A DNA stretch of 30,428 bases from IMG/VR virus record IMGVR_UViG_3300037491_000011, positions 1 to 30,428 of that record. One strand, 5' to 3'. Position 1 is the first letter of the stretch; every line of letters starts with the position of its first letter. This DNA is from a virus. This document shows, in pieces, positions 1 to 7,061 of the stretch. A program made the position numbers and the translations under genes. The notes below the pieces were generated by a model. It worked only from the letters and a program-made list of their open reading frames with translations. It was not told the origin of the DNA and did no database searches.

Positions 1-113
1 CTAATTAAAGCGACACCGGGACGAGGAAGATCTCGCTGAAGGAGTCGCCGTCGTCTGCGTTGATCGCCGCAGCCGCACGTACAATCGTATACTATAATCT
101 TGCTGTCAAGGTG
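1..113 (-). other. Unassigned left edge with a short open-frame remnant
   Basis: Downstream of the connector gene, minus-strand positions 91 to 5 hold a 28-codon open frame ending in TAA and reading ...FSEIFLVPVSL. It has no ATG, GTG or TTG start and is closed by an in-frame TAG at 92-94. It could be the 3' end of another gene after a frameshift or a junction at the edge of an assembled fragment. I cannot assign a function. Confidence 0.25.
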
Positions 114-1325
114 TTATCTAAAATACGAAGTTAACCCAGGGCTGAGCATTAATGGAACGCGCTCAATGTCCTCTGTTAATGCATCTTGCAATAATTCTTT
201 GTATTCGGTAGTTAAATCGGCGACGGTCACTCCAGAACTTGGCGGTTGAGGGAATTTTCGAGCTAAATTCTTAGCGAGACCTGCGGCGAATACTGCAAGC
301 CACCTGTACGGGATATCAACCCCGACCCCACCCTCAACAACCGTGTCGGCCTGTTGGCTCATGATAAAAATGTGGAACACGTAGGGGCCGTAATCGTCGG
401 GCGCGTTCCAAAAATTGACGGTGGGAGCGACAGTCCGTGAAAACCAGAACGTCGTCGGGAAGAACTGATAATTCGGCCCCTTGTCGGGCTGGCTCACATA
501 ATCAGTGCGCGATATTGGATATAGAATCCGGTCATATGGATCGATACCGGGGAGTTGCGTCTGTGTTTGCGCTAGGCCGCCGTTCATCGTTGCGGTACCG
601 CCCAATGAAGCGCCAGAGCCGATGCTCACCGTGAAATTGTTCTGATCGATGACGCTAGCGACAGGCAGGTTGCCCGATAGCTGCAGCCCGCCAACGGTGA
701 CGGGCACGTTACAATAGAAATTTAGACCAAGCGCGAGGCCATGGTTCGGCAGATTGATCGCAACGGTGTTGGCACCAGCCGTTGCCGTGAAGATCGGCAG
801 CGCGACGGAGTTGGTGCCATCCATCGGCTGGGCGACGGTGATGTGATAATTGTTCTGGTCCACCACGTCGGTAACGAGATAGACGCCTTGGATGACTTGG
901 CCAGACGCGGCGATGGCGGTCGCGAAGAACGTCATGCTGCCAGCGGCTAGGCTATGCAGCGGTTGGGTTATCTGCGCCAGCGTCGAGCCAGCGATACCTG
1001 TGATTATCGGCGTAAAGTTCTGCGGATTACCCGCATAATACTGGCGGATAAAACCATCAAGAGGGGCAATAACATTAGATGGCAGCGTATAAGAGGAAAC
1101 ACCTGGAGTTAAGGGAATAAGTAATTCCGCAACCTTCCACAGAAGGGGAACCCCGACATTACTTAGCTCAGATTGGAGAAGGCCAGCGCTGATCCGCGCT
1201 TGAAAGAAATGGTCCGCCGTTAATGACGCTGGACGTATCTGTATTCTTGCAAATGCATCAAGTATCAGTTCGCCAAGCGACGGATTGAAATTTGTCGTGC
1301 CTGACGTTGCGACAAGCGCGGTCAT
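114..1325 (-). CDS. Putative head-tail connector / tail accessory protein with inserted beta repeats
   Basis: A 403-residue protein. The N-terminal part (helical stretch with SLTADHFFQARISAGLL at about 34-50, then PLTPGVSSYTLP) and the C-terminal part (DRILYPISRTDY at about 265-276, then PYRWLAVFAAGLAKNLARKFP) look like the adaptor proteins of P22-like phages (gp4 type) that sit under the portal; this is recognition by eye. Between about 108 and 258 lies an inserted beta-rich section with two related pieces, VTDVVDQNNYHITV (151-164) and VASVIDQNNFTVSI (222-235). The insert could be a surface-exposed domain added to the core. Its ATG lies one base after the stop of the preceding gene, so translation is probably coupled. 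It is the last gene of the late operon in this window. A general structural protein is the alternative. Confidence 0.6.
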   Translation of the reverse strand: MTALVATSGTTNFNPSLGELILDAFARIQIRPASLTADHFFQARISAGLLQSELSNVGVPLLWKVAELLIPLTPGVSSYTLPSNVIAPLDGFIRQYYAGNPQNFTPIITGIAGSTLAQITQPLHSLAAGSMTFFATAIAASGQVIQGVYLVTDVVDQNNYHITVAQPMDGTNSVALPIFTATAGANTVAINLPNHGLALGLNFYCNVPVTVGGLQLSGNLPVASVIDQNNFTVSIGSGASLGGTATMNGGLAQTQTQLPGIDPYDRILYPISRTDYVSQPDKGPNYQFFPTTFWFSRTVAPTVNFWNAPDDYGPYVFHIFIMSQQADTVVEGGVGVDIPYRWLAVFAAGLAKNLARKFPQPPSSGVTVADLTTEYKELLQDALTEDIERVPLMLSPGLTSYFR

Positions 1326-1326
1326 G

Positions 1327-1992
1327 CTATCTGGATTCCGCTATCCCGCCCTCGATCGCGGTAATCGTCACTGAGCCGCTACCAGACAGGATCACCGCGC
1401 GCCACGCAGCGATTGGGTTATCGATAGCGGCATCGGCATTACCGATCTGCGCCGTCAGCGCGGCAAGTGTCCACGGAGTTGGTGCAATTGGATCATTACC
1501 AAGTACCTGACTACCGATGACATTTGAATTATTATTTGGATTATTATAGGTATATTCAATTCCCCAAGAAATTGTGCCACTCACTACGCCACTAATACTT
1601 ATCTCAGACACCGCTTGATTTTGCGCATTAGTTAGTTTCCACGGCGAGGAGGCAACGGTATCTGTGCCAACGGTCGCCGCCGCTGTCCACCCTCCACCTA
1701 ACGGTAGAATTGAGGTAAGCGTGGCGAAATCTTGTACCGTGGCGGCGGTGGCACCGCCTCCCGATGGTATGGCAAGCGTTTCTTGGATAGGATTGCCATC
1801 GGCATTGGTCCCCGCGATAACAATCGTTCGAGCCGAAGCTTCATTGCCGAACGTGACCAAGATCCGGCGCGGAACATCAGGCTCAGTCCCCGTCAGCGTC
1901 AATTTAGTCCCGGAGACAGGCGTTGTACTCGTCACGAAAACGTTTGCCGAGGCCGCTGCTAATGGTCCCAATGTGAAGCTAATGGGTATCAC
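1327..1992 (-). CDS. Beta-rich phage structural protein (hypothetical)
   Basis: A 221-residue protein starting with GTG; an AAAGG Shine-Dalgarno about 8 bases upstream supports that start. It is rich in Gly, Ala, Thr and Ser with alternating hydrophobic residues, as expected for beta sandwiches, and has no membrane segment. The stretch RTIVIAGTNADGNPIQETL (about 55-73) matches a pattern common in phage virion proteins and resembles the stretch at about 174-195 of the protein at 5125-6084, so the two may be distant relatives. It begins 3 bases after the upstream basic protein and ends 1 base before the connector. A virion or tail component is inferred from style and location; the exact role is unknown. 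Confidence 0.6.
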   Translation of the reverse strand: MIPISFTLGPLAAASANVFVTSTTPVSGTKLTLTGTEPDVPRRILVTFGNEASARTIVIAGTNADGNPIQETLAIPSGGGATAATVQDFATLTSILPLGGGWTAAATVGTDTVASSPWKLTNAQNQAVSEISISGVVSGTISWGIEYTYNNPNNNSNVIGSQVLGNDPIAPTPWTLAALTAQIGNADAAIDNPIAAWRAVILSGSGSVTITAIEGGIAESR

Positions 1993-1995
1993 GGG

Positions 1996-2358
1996 TTAAC
2001 CTTTCCCCAGACCCTTCACATTCTTCGCAAACTGCGCCATGTGGCGGACGTGCTCATTACCCGACCCAAGCGCCTTAGAAAGTTTGCCGGAAGGGATCGA
2101 CTCGCCCTCTGGCACATGAAGCGCCCTATGCAAGCCTCCTTTGTTCTCATCTACGCCAGTCTTCTGAATCCATTTATTGACACCGCCTCGCGCCCGTCGT
2201 CCCGCACGATCGTGTCGATACCGCCCCTTGCCATCCTCAGCGGCGACGTGCTTTTTCTTTTTGACCTTGCCGCCTTCAGCATAATGCGGGGCAGGGCCGC
2301 CCCCCGGATTCGGTGGTGCAGGTACCTCGAAATCGGGTTCGTGCCCACGAGTCCGCAT
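1996..2358 (-). CDS. Small basic phage protein with GGKV and DRxGRR motifs
   Basis: A 120-residue basic protein. It has a Pro/Gly-rich start, AEGGKVKKKKH (28-38), a basic motif around D50 (HDRAGRRARGGVN), and an acidic-basic C-terminal half (HRALHVPEGESIPSGKL then a helical tail). The VPEG...IP..KL type of C-terminus is one I associate with small conserved proteins of alphaproteobacterial phages, function unknown. The DRxGRR motif recurs in the proteins at 2756-3241 and 12155-13288. GGAGTAGGG just before the ATG is a good ribosome binding site. Nucleic-acid or virion packing roles are possible but not shown. Confidence 0.6.
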   Translation of the reverse strand: MRTRGHEPDFEVPAPPNPGGGPAPHYAEGGKVKKKKHVAAEDGKGRYRHDRAGRRARGGVNKWIQKTGVDENKGGLHRALHVPEGESIPSGKLSKALGSGNEHVRHMAQFAKNVKGLGKG

Positions 2359-2381
2359 CGGCCCTACTCCGCATTATTTGT

Positions 2382-2726
2382 TTAGACAGACACAGGCCCT
2401 GGCGGGCGTGTTTCTGGCGCTGGCGTCGGAGTCGGCGTCGGGGTTGGCGTGGGTGCCGGCGCCGCTGGCTTCCCGGTAACGGCAGGATTTACCGTCATTG
2501 GTGCGACCAGCGGCGGATCTGCGGCCTCGCGCAGTACTAGCCGAGCGCCGAGCGGGATATGGATGATTGTCGTTTGACCATCGCCAATCGCGACATCGGC
2601 ATCCGTGCTAGGTTCATGCGTAAAGGTGCCATCGGGTTTGCGCGAGATCACCATCGCCTTCAGCGAACGCCCGCTGAGCATCGGGTTGGTGATGATGAGC
2701 GACATCGGAACGGGTGCGTCAGCCAT
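2382..2726 (-). CDS. Hypothetical protein with Pro/Thr-rich C-terminal tail
   Basis: A 114-residue protein with an AAGGAG ribosome binding site before its ATG. Residues 1 to about 75 look like a small folded beta domain (MSLIITNPMLSGRSLKAMV, then IIHIPLGARLVLRE). Residues about 86-114 are a low-complexity PAPTPTPTPTPTP tail ending PETRPPGPVSV, encoded by a run of near-identical hexanucleotides that could expand or contract by slippage. It sits between two basic GGxV proteins in the structural operon. No family recognised; a small virion-surface protein is a guess from context. Confidence 0.55.
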   Translation of the reverse strand: MADAPVPMSLIITNPMLSGRSLKAMVISRKPDGTFTHEPSTDADVAIGDGQTTIIHIPLGARLVLREAADPPLVAPMTVNPAVTGKPAAPAPTPTPTPTPTPAPETRPPGPVSV

Positions 2727-2755
2727 TGCTAGAACTCCTTGCTAACCGGGGGACA

Positions 2756-3241
2756 TCAGGTATCTGCCAACTCATCAGCGTCCGCGCTATGCGCAGTACC
2801 CTGTCGTGCGCGGGCCGCACTCGATAGCGGAGTCATATCCGCTCCCACACCGCCGCCGCGCTTGCGACCAGGGCGATCGAGGCGCCGATGTTTGGTCTTG
2901 TGACCCTCCATCTCGACATGCTTCATCGCCATGCCGCCTTCCTTGCGCTCTTTGACATGGCCGCCACGGGCGCGACGAACCTTGCCACCCTTCGCGCGCA
3001 TCTTGCCTTCCGCCTCTTCTTCTTCTTCGTTCGGCTTGGCGGTATAGGACTCCATACCCTTGATTGAGTCTTCCTTCACTTCGCCTCCTTTCTCATAGTG
3101 ATGATGATGAACCTCATCATGATCACCGTGATGGGCGACGTGGTGCTTGCCGTCGTGATGGCTGACAGACCCACCTTCCGCGCGCATAGCGTGGTGGCCC
3201 ATGTGTGCCTCAGTCGGACGATAATGATGGCCGCGTGCCAT
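2756..3241 (-). CDS. His-rich, Lys/Arg-rich low-complexity phage protein
   Basis: A 161-residue protein in three compositional zones. Residues 1-50 hold about 15 His, including HHHH at 45-48. Residues 57-80 are acidic, with EEEEE. Residues 81-135 are strongly basic, with AKGGKVRRARGGHV and the motif LDRPGRKRGGGVG around D122. The GGxV units and the DRxGR motif are shared with the proteins at 1996-2358 and 12155-13288. A strong AAGGAAGGAG ribosome binding site precedes the ATG. The His cluster could bind metal and the basic part nucleic acid; both are inferences from composition. About 120 bases separate it from the upstream small gene, one of the longest gaps in the late operon, with small GC-rich hairpins but no T-tract. 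Confidence 0.6.
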   Translation of the reverse strand: MARGHHYRPTEAHMGHHAMRAEGGSVSHHDGKHHVAHHGDHDEVHHHHYEKGGEVKEDSIKGMESYTAKPNEEEEEAEGKMRAKGGKVRRARGGHVKERKEGGMAMKHVEMEGHKTKHRRLDRPGRKRGGGVGADMTPLSSAARARQGTAHSADADELADT

Positions 3242-3359
3242 GGTTTCGCTCCTTCCTTCGCCCCGCAGGGCTATTCGGCGATCCGCGCCGCCGGTCTCGC
3301 GATTGAAACGCCGCGAGCGGCTGGGACCCGTCCCCGAAGGGGCGAGCTTCGTAGCGAGC

Positions 3360-3551
3360 CTACTTGTTGCTCGCTTTCTCCGCCAACATCCCCGCTATCG
3401 AAGCTTGGATATCACGGAAATGGTAATCAAAAGGAAATATTGCCACCGTTTTGTTCACTGCCTCAATAATCGCTTCACGCGAATGCTGATGTCCGTCCAC
3501 CACACTAGCCAGCATAAACTCGGCTCGCATATCCGATATGGCAAACGCCAT
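3360..3551 (-). CDS. Small hypothetical protein (63 aa) overlapping the O-antigen-ligase-like gene
   Basis: An ATG at 3551 opens a 63-residue frame, MAFAISDMRAEFMLASVVDG..., ending in AEKASNK. It overlaps the end of the upstream membrane-protein gene by 47 bases in another frame. A longer version of this frame exists upstream but that part is a Trp/Arg-rich shadow of the membrane protein, so I chose the internal ATG. The protein is soluble and helical, with balanced composition past the overlap, which supports real coding. The ribosome binding site is weak (GGTGCGGG), consistent with coupling. Function unknown. Confidence 0.5.
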   Translation of the reverse strand: MAFAISDMRAEFMLASVVDGHQHSREAIIEAVNKTVAIFPFDYHFRDIQASIAGMLAEKASNK

Positions 3552-4524
3552 CCCGCACCCGAACCACGTTCCCCACCAGCACACCAGCCAAAAAGGCTGT
3601 CGCCGGAAGATGTAGCGGGAACGCTGTAAGGTATTGCGCCCCAATACAAACCAGCGCTGCCTTGACGGGGATCGTGTCTGCCCAACGAGCGGCCAATCCG
3701 AAGAGGGCCACAAGGGGCAGCGCGCCGATACCCATCTCATAGAGCGACTGAAGGAAGTCACTATGCGCCCGCTCCCAGCTAGGATACGTCGTCACGAAAC
3801 TCCCTATCCCGTGCCCAAATATAGTAATCCCCGCAGCGGTTGTATACCAGATATCAAAACGCGCCGCAGCCGATGCGCCCTTACTCGCCCATAGCGTCGC
3901 GAAGCCAGCCGCCATTACCAGCGCGCCAACACCCCAGAAGGCAATTTCACGCCGGCTCACCAGCAGTCCTAGACCAGCGCTCAGCAACGCCACACGAGAA
4001 CCGCAAAACGCTAGCGGGATGCTCAGCGCAATTACGAGCGGCAAAGCTTCCACATAAAACGCATAGACAAACAGCACAGCCGCAATTTCCGCAAGGAAGT
4101 CACCATTGAAGAACAACCCCGCCGGTCCAGCAAACTCCGCGACCGGATGCCACCCCAAGAGTTGCCCGATCGCAAAGGCGCTCGATACCGCGACACCCCA
4201 CCCCATCGCGCGCAGAACCGAATCAAGATCCTCGATATTCGCGCCCAACAACACCGCGCCCGCGAACAGCACGAGCCAGCAAAAGTCATTCATTCCCGAT
4301 AGCTGAACAGGCGTCCACAGCAGCGACAGCGCGGCATACGCCACCATCGCCGCGACTAAAATCTGTGCTGTTCGGGAAAGTCTGCGCGGGTCCAACCAAG
4401 ACGCCAGCGGCATACCCGCCGCCATCAGACTCCAGCGCGGAGCCGTCGCAGACGACAAGATGTTTGGCCAGAACGCTGTTGCTACACCAAATCCTAGGAG
4501 CGCCGGTCTGTTAAGACTGATCAC
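3505..4524 (-). CDS. O-antigen ligase / polymerase-like (Wzy_C-type) membrane protein
   Basis: A 339-residue polytopic membrane protein with about nine or ten hydrophobic segments. The C-terminal half carries features of the O-antigen ligase/polymerase superfamily: CGSRVALL near 174, RFDIWYTTAAGI near 222, FGHGIGSF, and an extracytoplasmic WERAHSDFLQSLYEMGIGALPL region whose His (about 254) is at the place of the family's conserved His. I chose the GTG at 4524 because it overlaps the upstream TGA as GTGA; the longer upstream frame lies wholly over the previous gene. Known members join or polymerise glycans at the inner membrane. Phage-carried relatives are usually linked to altering host surface polysaccharide; here that is inference. 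Its place inside a structural operon is unusual. Confidence 0.75.
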   Translation of the reverse strand: MISLNRPALLGFGVATAFWPNILSSATAPRWSLMAAGMPLASWLDPRRLSRTAQILVAAMVAYAALSLLWTPVQLSGMNDFCWLVLFAGAVLLGANIEDLDSVLRAMGWGVAVSSAFAIGQLLGWHPVAEFAGPAGLFFNGDFLAEIAAVLFVYAFYVEALPLVIALSIPLAFCGSRVALLSAGLGLLVSRREIAFWGVGALVMAAGFATLWASKGASAAARFDIWYTTAAGITIFGHGIGSFVTTYPSWERAHSDFLQSLYEMGIGALPLVALFGLAARWADTIPVKAALVCIGAQYLTAFPLHLPATAFLAGVLVGNVVRVRDGVCHIGYASRVYAG

Positions 4525-5114
4525 TGTACCGTCACGCCCGTCAGGTATTCGGTTGAAGCACCGCCCGCATTCGTAACCGCCGCCGAGAACGTCAGTGTCA
4601 GATACGAACCCGGCACCAAAGTCGCGCCAGTCAGCGTCACATTCTGTGTCGTCGGCGTCGTAATTGGGCAAACCACCTGCCCCGAAGCGATCAACGTCGA
4701 ACCCTGCGTTCCCGCAGTCGTATTATTCAAATACGCCGCAGCCGTCATTGTATGAACAGAAGCCGTGCTACTGCTGTTGGCGTAATAGCACAAAATCCCA
4801 ACCGTCAGATTGTTGCCGGGGTTCTCGTAAAATGGCACCACGTAATCGTAAGACGCGACATTCGATGTCGAACCCGAACTCGTTGCAGTCCCAATCAAAT
4901 ACGTGCCTGTGCCGGGCGTGTAGACCAAGCCAAAATTCGTGCTGCTCGCCGAACCCGTCATCTGAAGACCCGCAACGGTCTTCATGTTCGCCATGACGAG
5001 CGGGATAGCCGGCGGTGCCGCAACAGTCAGCGTGTCGGTATAAATCGCCGCCCACGCGAGCGGGGCAACCGCGACAGCAAACCAACCGGCAAGGGCGAGG
5101 CGTTTTAGCTTCAT
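4521..5114 (-). CDS. Secreted beta-rich protein with Sec signal peptide
   Basis: A 197-residue protein starting MKLKRLALAGWFAVAVAPLAWAA: basic start, hydrophobic core and an AWA-A cleavage site near 22, a classical signal peptide. The start at 5114 rather than an upstream ATG at 5138 is supported by GGTGAAG eight bases away and by the signal peptide then being N-terminal. The mature part is Thr/Ser/Gly-rich with predicted beta strands and two Cys (in LCYYANSS and VVCPITTP) that could form a disulphide. Its stop overlaps the GTG of the membrane protein, so the pair is translationally coupled. Function unknown; a periplasmic or surface partner of the ligase-like protein is an inference from coupling. 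Confidence 0.65.
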   Translation of the reverse strand: MKLKRLALAGWFAVAVAPLAWAAIYTDTLTVAAPPAIPLVMANMKTVAGLQMTGSASSTNFGLVYTPGTGTYLIGTATSSGSTSNVASYDYVVPFYENPGNNLTVGILCYYANSSSTASVHTMTAAAYLNNTTAGTQGSTLIASGQVVCPITTPTTQNVTLTGATLVPGSYLTLTFSAAVTNAGGASTEYLTGVTVQ

Positions 5115-5124
5115 CTGCTTCACC

Positions 5125-6084
5125 CTAAAAGTCCGCAAATTGCGTTACACCGCATAAACCTGTCGCAGTGCCCATATTGCCGACACCGACATGATCATAA
5201 AGCACCAACCGGCGCACCCCATTCGAGGCCGTACCCTGTAGCGCGTAAGTTCCACGCACATCGCCAGTCGTCGCCGTCGCCGGACTTGTCGTATCAGCCA
5301 CAGTAAAGCCCGTGGGTGAGGCCACAAGCGTCGTATCCGGCCACCAAATCGTCGCGAACTGAAAGTGATCAATCCGCAGGAAAAACCCATACGTGTCGCT
5401 CTGCCCCGCACTCACATTCGATCCCGACAACGTGCCCGCAGGCGTAATCGACAGGATGTACTTGAACGCCTTGTTTCCCGTCGCTGTCACGGCGTTCGAC
5501 CCGGTGATGGTCTCCGTCATCGGATAGTTGTAAAGATCAAACCCGCGAACCGTAAAGGTCGCCGCCGAATCATTACCCACCGACGCGATCGAAACCGCCC
5601 GCGCAACCGCCGTTCCCGGCGCCCAAAAGATATTCCCGCCAACCGACGCATTCTGCTGCGGTACCTGCGCCGCATCGATCAACAGCAGCCCCGTTACCGT
5701 CGCCCCGGTATCCGCCCGCGTGATCGATTGACCAACCGTAATCCCGCCACCCGAGGTCGTTACCAGCGTCAGCGGCACGCCCGCGCTCGGTACCTGCGCC
5801 GCCGCCATCGATGTCGTGCTCAGCGTCGTCGGAACCGCATTCAGGCACTCAAAGCGCCCCATGCCCCACCAACCATACGCACCACGCTCCCCTTCCGCCA
5901 ACCCGCCCGCCGCCGCACCCGGCGAATAGCAATACGGCTTGCGCGGGTCCATGATCCCGCAACCCTGATCCCACAGGCTCGGCGAACGCGATCCGTTGTA
6001 ATCCGACGCCTGACCCAATCCCTGGCCCGATGGCACACTCTGGCCAAAGCCAACAAACGGACCCTTGTGTGCAGTTATGCCCAT
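5125..6084 (-). CDS. Beta-rich phage structural protein (hypothetical)
   Basis: A 319-residue Gly/Ser/Thr-rich protein with an N-terminal segment rich in Gly and aromatic residues (GPFVGFGQSVPSGQGLGQ; ERGAYGWWGMGRFECLN near 66-82) followed by beta-type sequence. The stretch FTVRGFDLYNYPMTETITG (about 176-194) follows a pattern seen in many phage head or tail proteins and resembles part of the 221-residue protein at 1327-1992. Its ATG overlaps the TAA of the endonuclease VII-like gene (TAATG), with AAGGA about 9 bases upstream. Probably a virion protein; its location two genes downstream of the major capsid supports that, but no specific role can be given. Confidence 0.6.
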   Translation of the reverse strand: MGITAHKGPFVGFGQSVPSGQGLGQASDYNGSRSPSLWDQGCGIMDPRKPYCYSPGAAAGGLAEGERGAYGWWGMGRFECLNAVPTTLSTTSMAAAQVPSAGVPLTLVTTSGGGITVGQSITRADTGATVTGLLLIDAAQVPQQNASVGGNIFWAPGTAVARAVSIASVGNDSAATFTVRGFDLYNYPMTETITGSNAVTATGNKAFKYILSITPAGTLSGSNVSAGQSDTYGFFLRIDHFQFATIWWPDTTLVASPTGFTVADTTSPATATTGDVRGTYALQGTASNGVRRLVLYDHVGVGNMGTATGLCGVTQFADF

Positions 6085-6452
6085 TAGGAGGCGTCCTTCT
6101 TCAGCGGCACCACGTTCGTCCGTGCCGCAAATGATTCGAGATACTCTGCAGCAGCGAGAAGAAGCTCGGGGTTATCTTTGAAATATCCCAAACCGGGATT
6201 GCAATTCGTGCAGCAAAGACCCCTCACCGAATGTCGCCCCCTTCCGCGAGAATGATCGTGATCCACCGCTAACCACTTAGTCTGCCCATTCCGTTGTGCG
6301 GTTTCCGGTTCCTTACAGATTGCACATACGCCATTTTGGGCAACAAGCATATCCTGATATTCAGCAAGCGTGATCCCAAGCCGCCTGTCCGCGAGCGATT
6401 GCGTGGGCAGCCACAAAAGATGCTTCACGCTCACTTGCAGCGGCGACACCAT
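6084..6452 (-). CDS. Recombination endonuclease VII-like HNH nuclease
   Basis: About 122 residues. The core matches the endonuclease VII family (T4 gp49 type): LGITLAEYQDMLVAQNGVCAICKEP, then VDHDHSRG, VRGLCCTNCNPGLGYFKDN and a C-terminal helix. The four zinc Cys (CAIC and CTNC) and the catalytic DHDH are intact, so it is likely an active beta-beta-alpha-metal nuclease. T4 gp49 resolves branched DNA; many small phage relatives are free-standing homing-type nucleases. The start is uncertain: ATG at 6452 or GTG at 6449 both follow AGGAG at non-ideal spacing, and the first 20 or so residues overlap the end of the AP2 gene in another frame. It is inserted between the major capsid and a structural gene, a typical site for nuclease insertion. 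Confidence 0.75.
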   Translation of the reverse strand: MVSPLQVSVKHLLWLPTQSLADRRLGITLAEYQDMLVAQNGVCAICKEPETAQRNGQTKWLAVDHDHSRGRGRHSVRGLCCTNCNPGLGYFKDNPELLLAAAEYLESFAARTNVVPLKKDAS

Positions 6453-6924
6453 ACTCCTCTGCTGCCGCAATAAAAGCTGCCGCCGCCTCTTCTTTTGTAG
6501 AAAACCTTCCGAGATGCTTCAGTTTATAGTCGCGCGTGATCGTCGCCAACCACTTCCCCCGCGCCGCATCCCACGTAACACCACGACTCCCGCTCTTATT
6601 CCCCTTGCGTAATCCGCCCTTTCGAGCCGTTTCCGCAGCGGTTTGCAATTTCAGATTTGATAAACAAAGATCAAGATAGTCGCCGTTTTCTGGCGCAACG
6701 TTACCCTCTGGCCATTCGCCATATGTAATCGCCCATACAATACGGTGGGCCAAAACACGATAGCCATCTACGCCGACATAGAGCCGCCCGTTAGCGGCTA
6801 CAGCGCCAGCTTCATCGCCGATCCTAATCCGATGTGAGGTTGATGTTTTCCACGTCAACCTGCCCGCATGCGGATCATAAGAAAACAGTTCACGAAGGCG
6901 TTCAACAGGAATAGCGCTCGTCAT
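6361..6924 (-). CDS. HNH/AP2-domain protein with degenerate HNH motif
   Basis: A 187-residue protein. Residues 60-95 align with the HNH_3 type (HRIVWAITYGEWPEG ... NGDYLDLCLSNLKL), but the Asp-His before NGD is replaced by Ala-Pro (about 77-78), so the nuclease centre looks dead. Residues about 111-157 form an AP2 DNA-binding domain: SGSRGVTWDAARGKWLATI, then LGRFSTKEEAAAAFIAAAEEYG. The ATG at 6924 has AGGAG 8 bases upstream and gives the start expected for the family (IPVERLRELFSYDP); a GTG at 6972 after GGAGAAAAA is an alternative. The last 30 or so residues are encoded over the start of the endonuclease VII-like gene and lack AP2 features, suggesting a frameshift or fused insertion. Confidence 0.7.
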   Translation of the reverse strand: MTSAIPVERLRELFSYDPHAGRLTWKTSTSHRIRIGDEAGAVAANGRLYVGVDGYRVLAHRIVWAITYGEWPEGNVAPENGDYLDLCLSNLKLQTAAETARKGGLRKGNKSGSRGVTWDAARGKWLATITRDYKLKHLGRFSTKEEAAAAFIAAAEEYGVAAASEREASFVAAHAIARGQAAWDHAC

Positions 6925-7043
6925 CTCCACGGCTCCTGGATACAGGTTGGCGATGACGTGTACGTTACTCACTTTTTCTCCTGTCGTCAACAATAAAATT
7001 TCACATAGCCTGACTAACTTTCGGTATTTACCCTAGTATTAAC

Positions 7044-7061
7044 AACCACTTGCAAGTGGTT
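7044..7061. promoter_or_regulatory. Perfect 18-bp palindrome at the major capsid stop codon
   Basis: AACCACTTGCAAGTGGTT is its own reverse complement and overlaps the last two bases of the capsid stop codon. As RNA it would give a 7-bp stem with a TGCA loop. No T-tract follows on the minus strand, so it is not a standard terminator. It may stabilise or partly stop the capsid message, or mark the junction where the nuclease genes were inserted. Confidence 0.4.

Noticed and set aside
81-109. A perfect TTGACA on the minus strand near the left edge as a promoter
   Set aside because: No acceptable -10 at 16 to 18 bases; the nearest TATA-like hexamers are 7 and 12 bases away.
5365-6087. A 240-residue Arg-rich plus-strand frame
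   Set aside because: It lies fully opposite the 319-residue structural gene, and its extreme Arg content is typical of antisense frames in GC-rich DNA.
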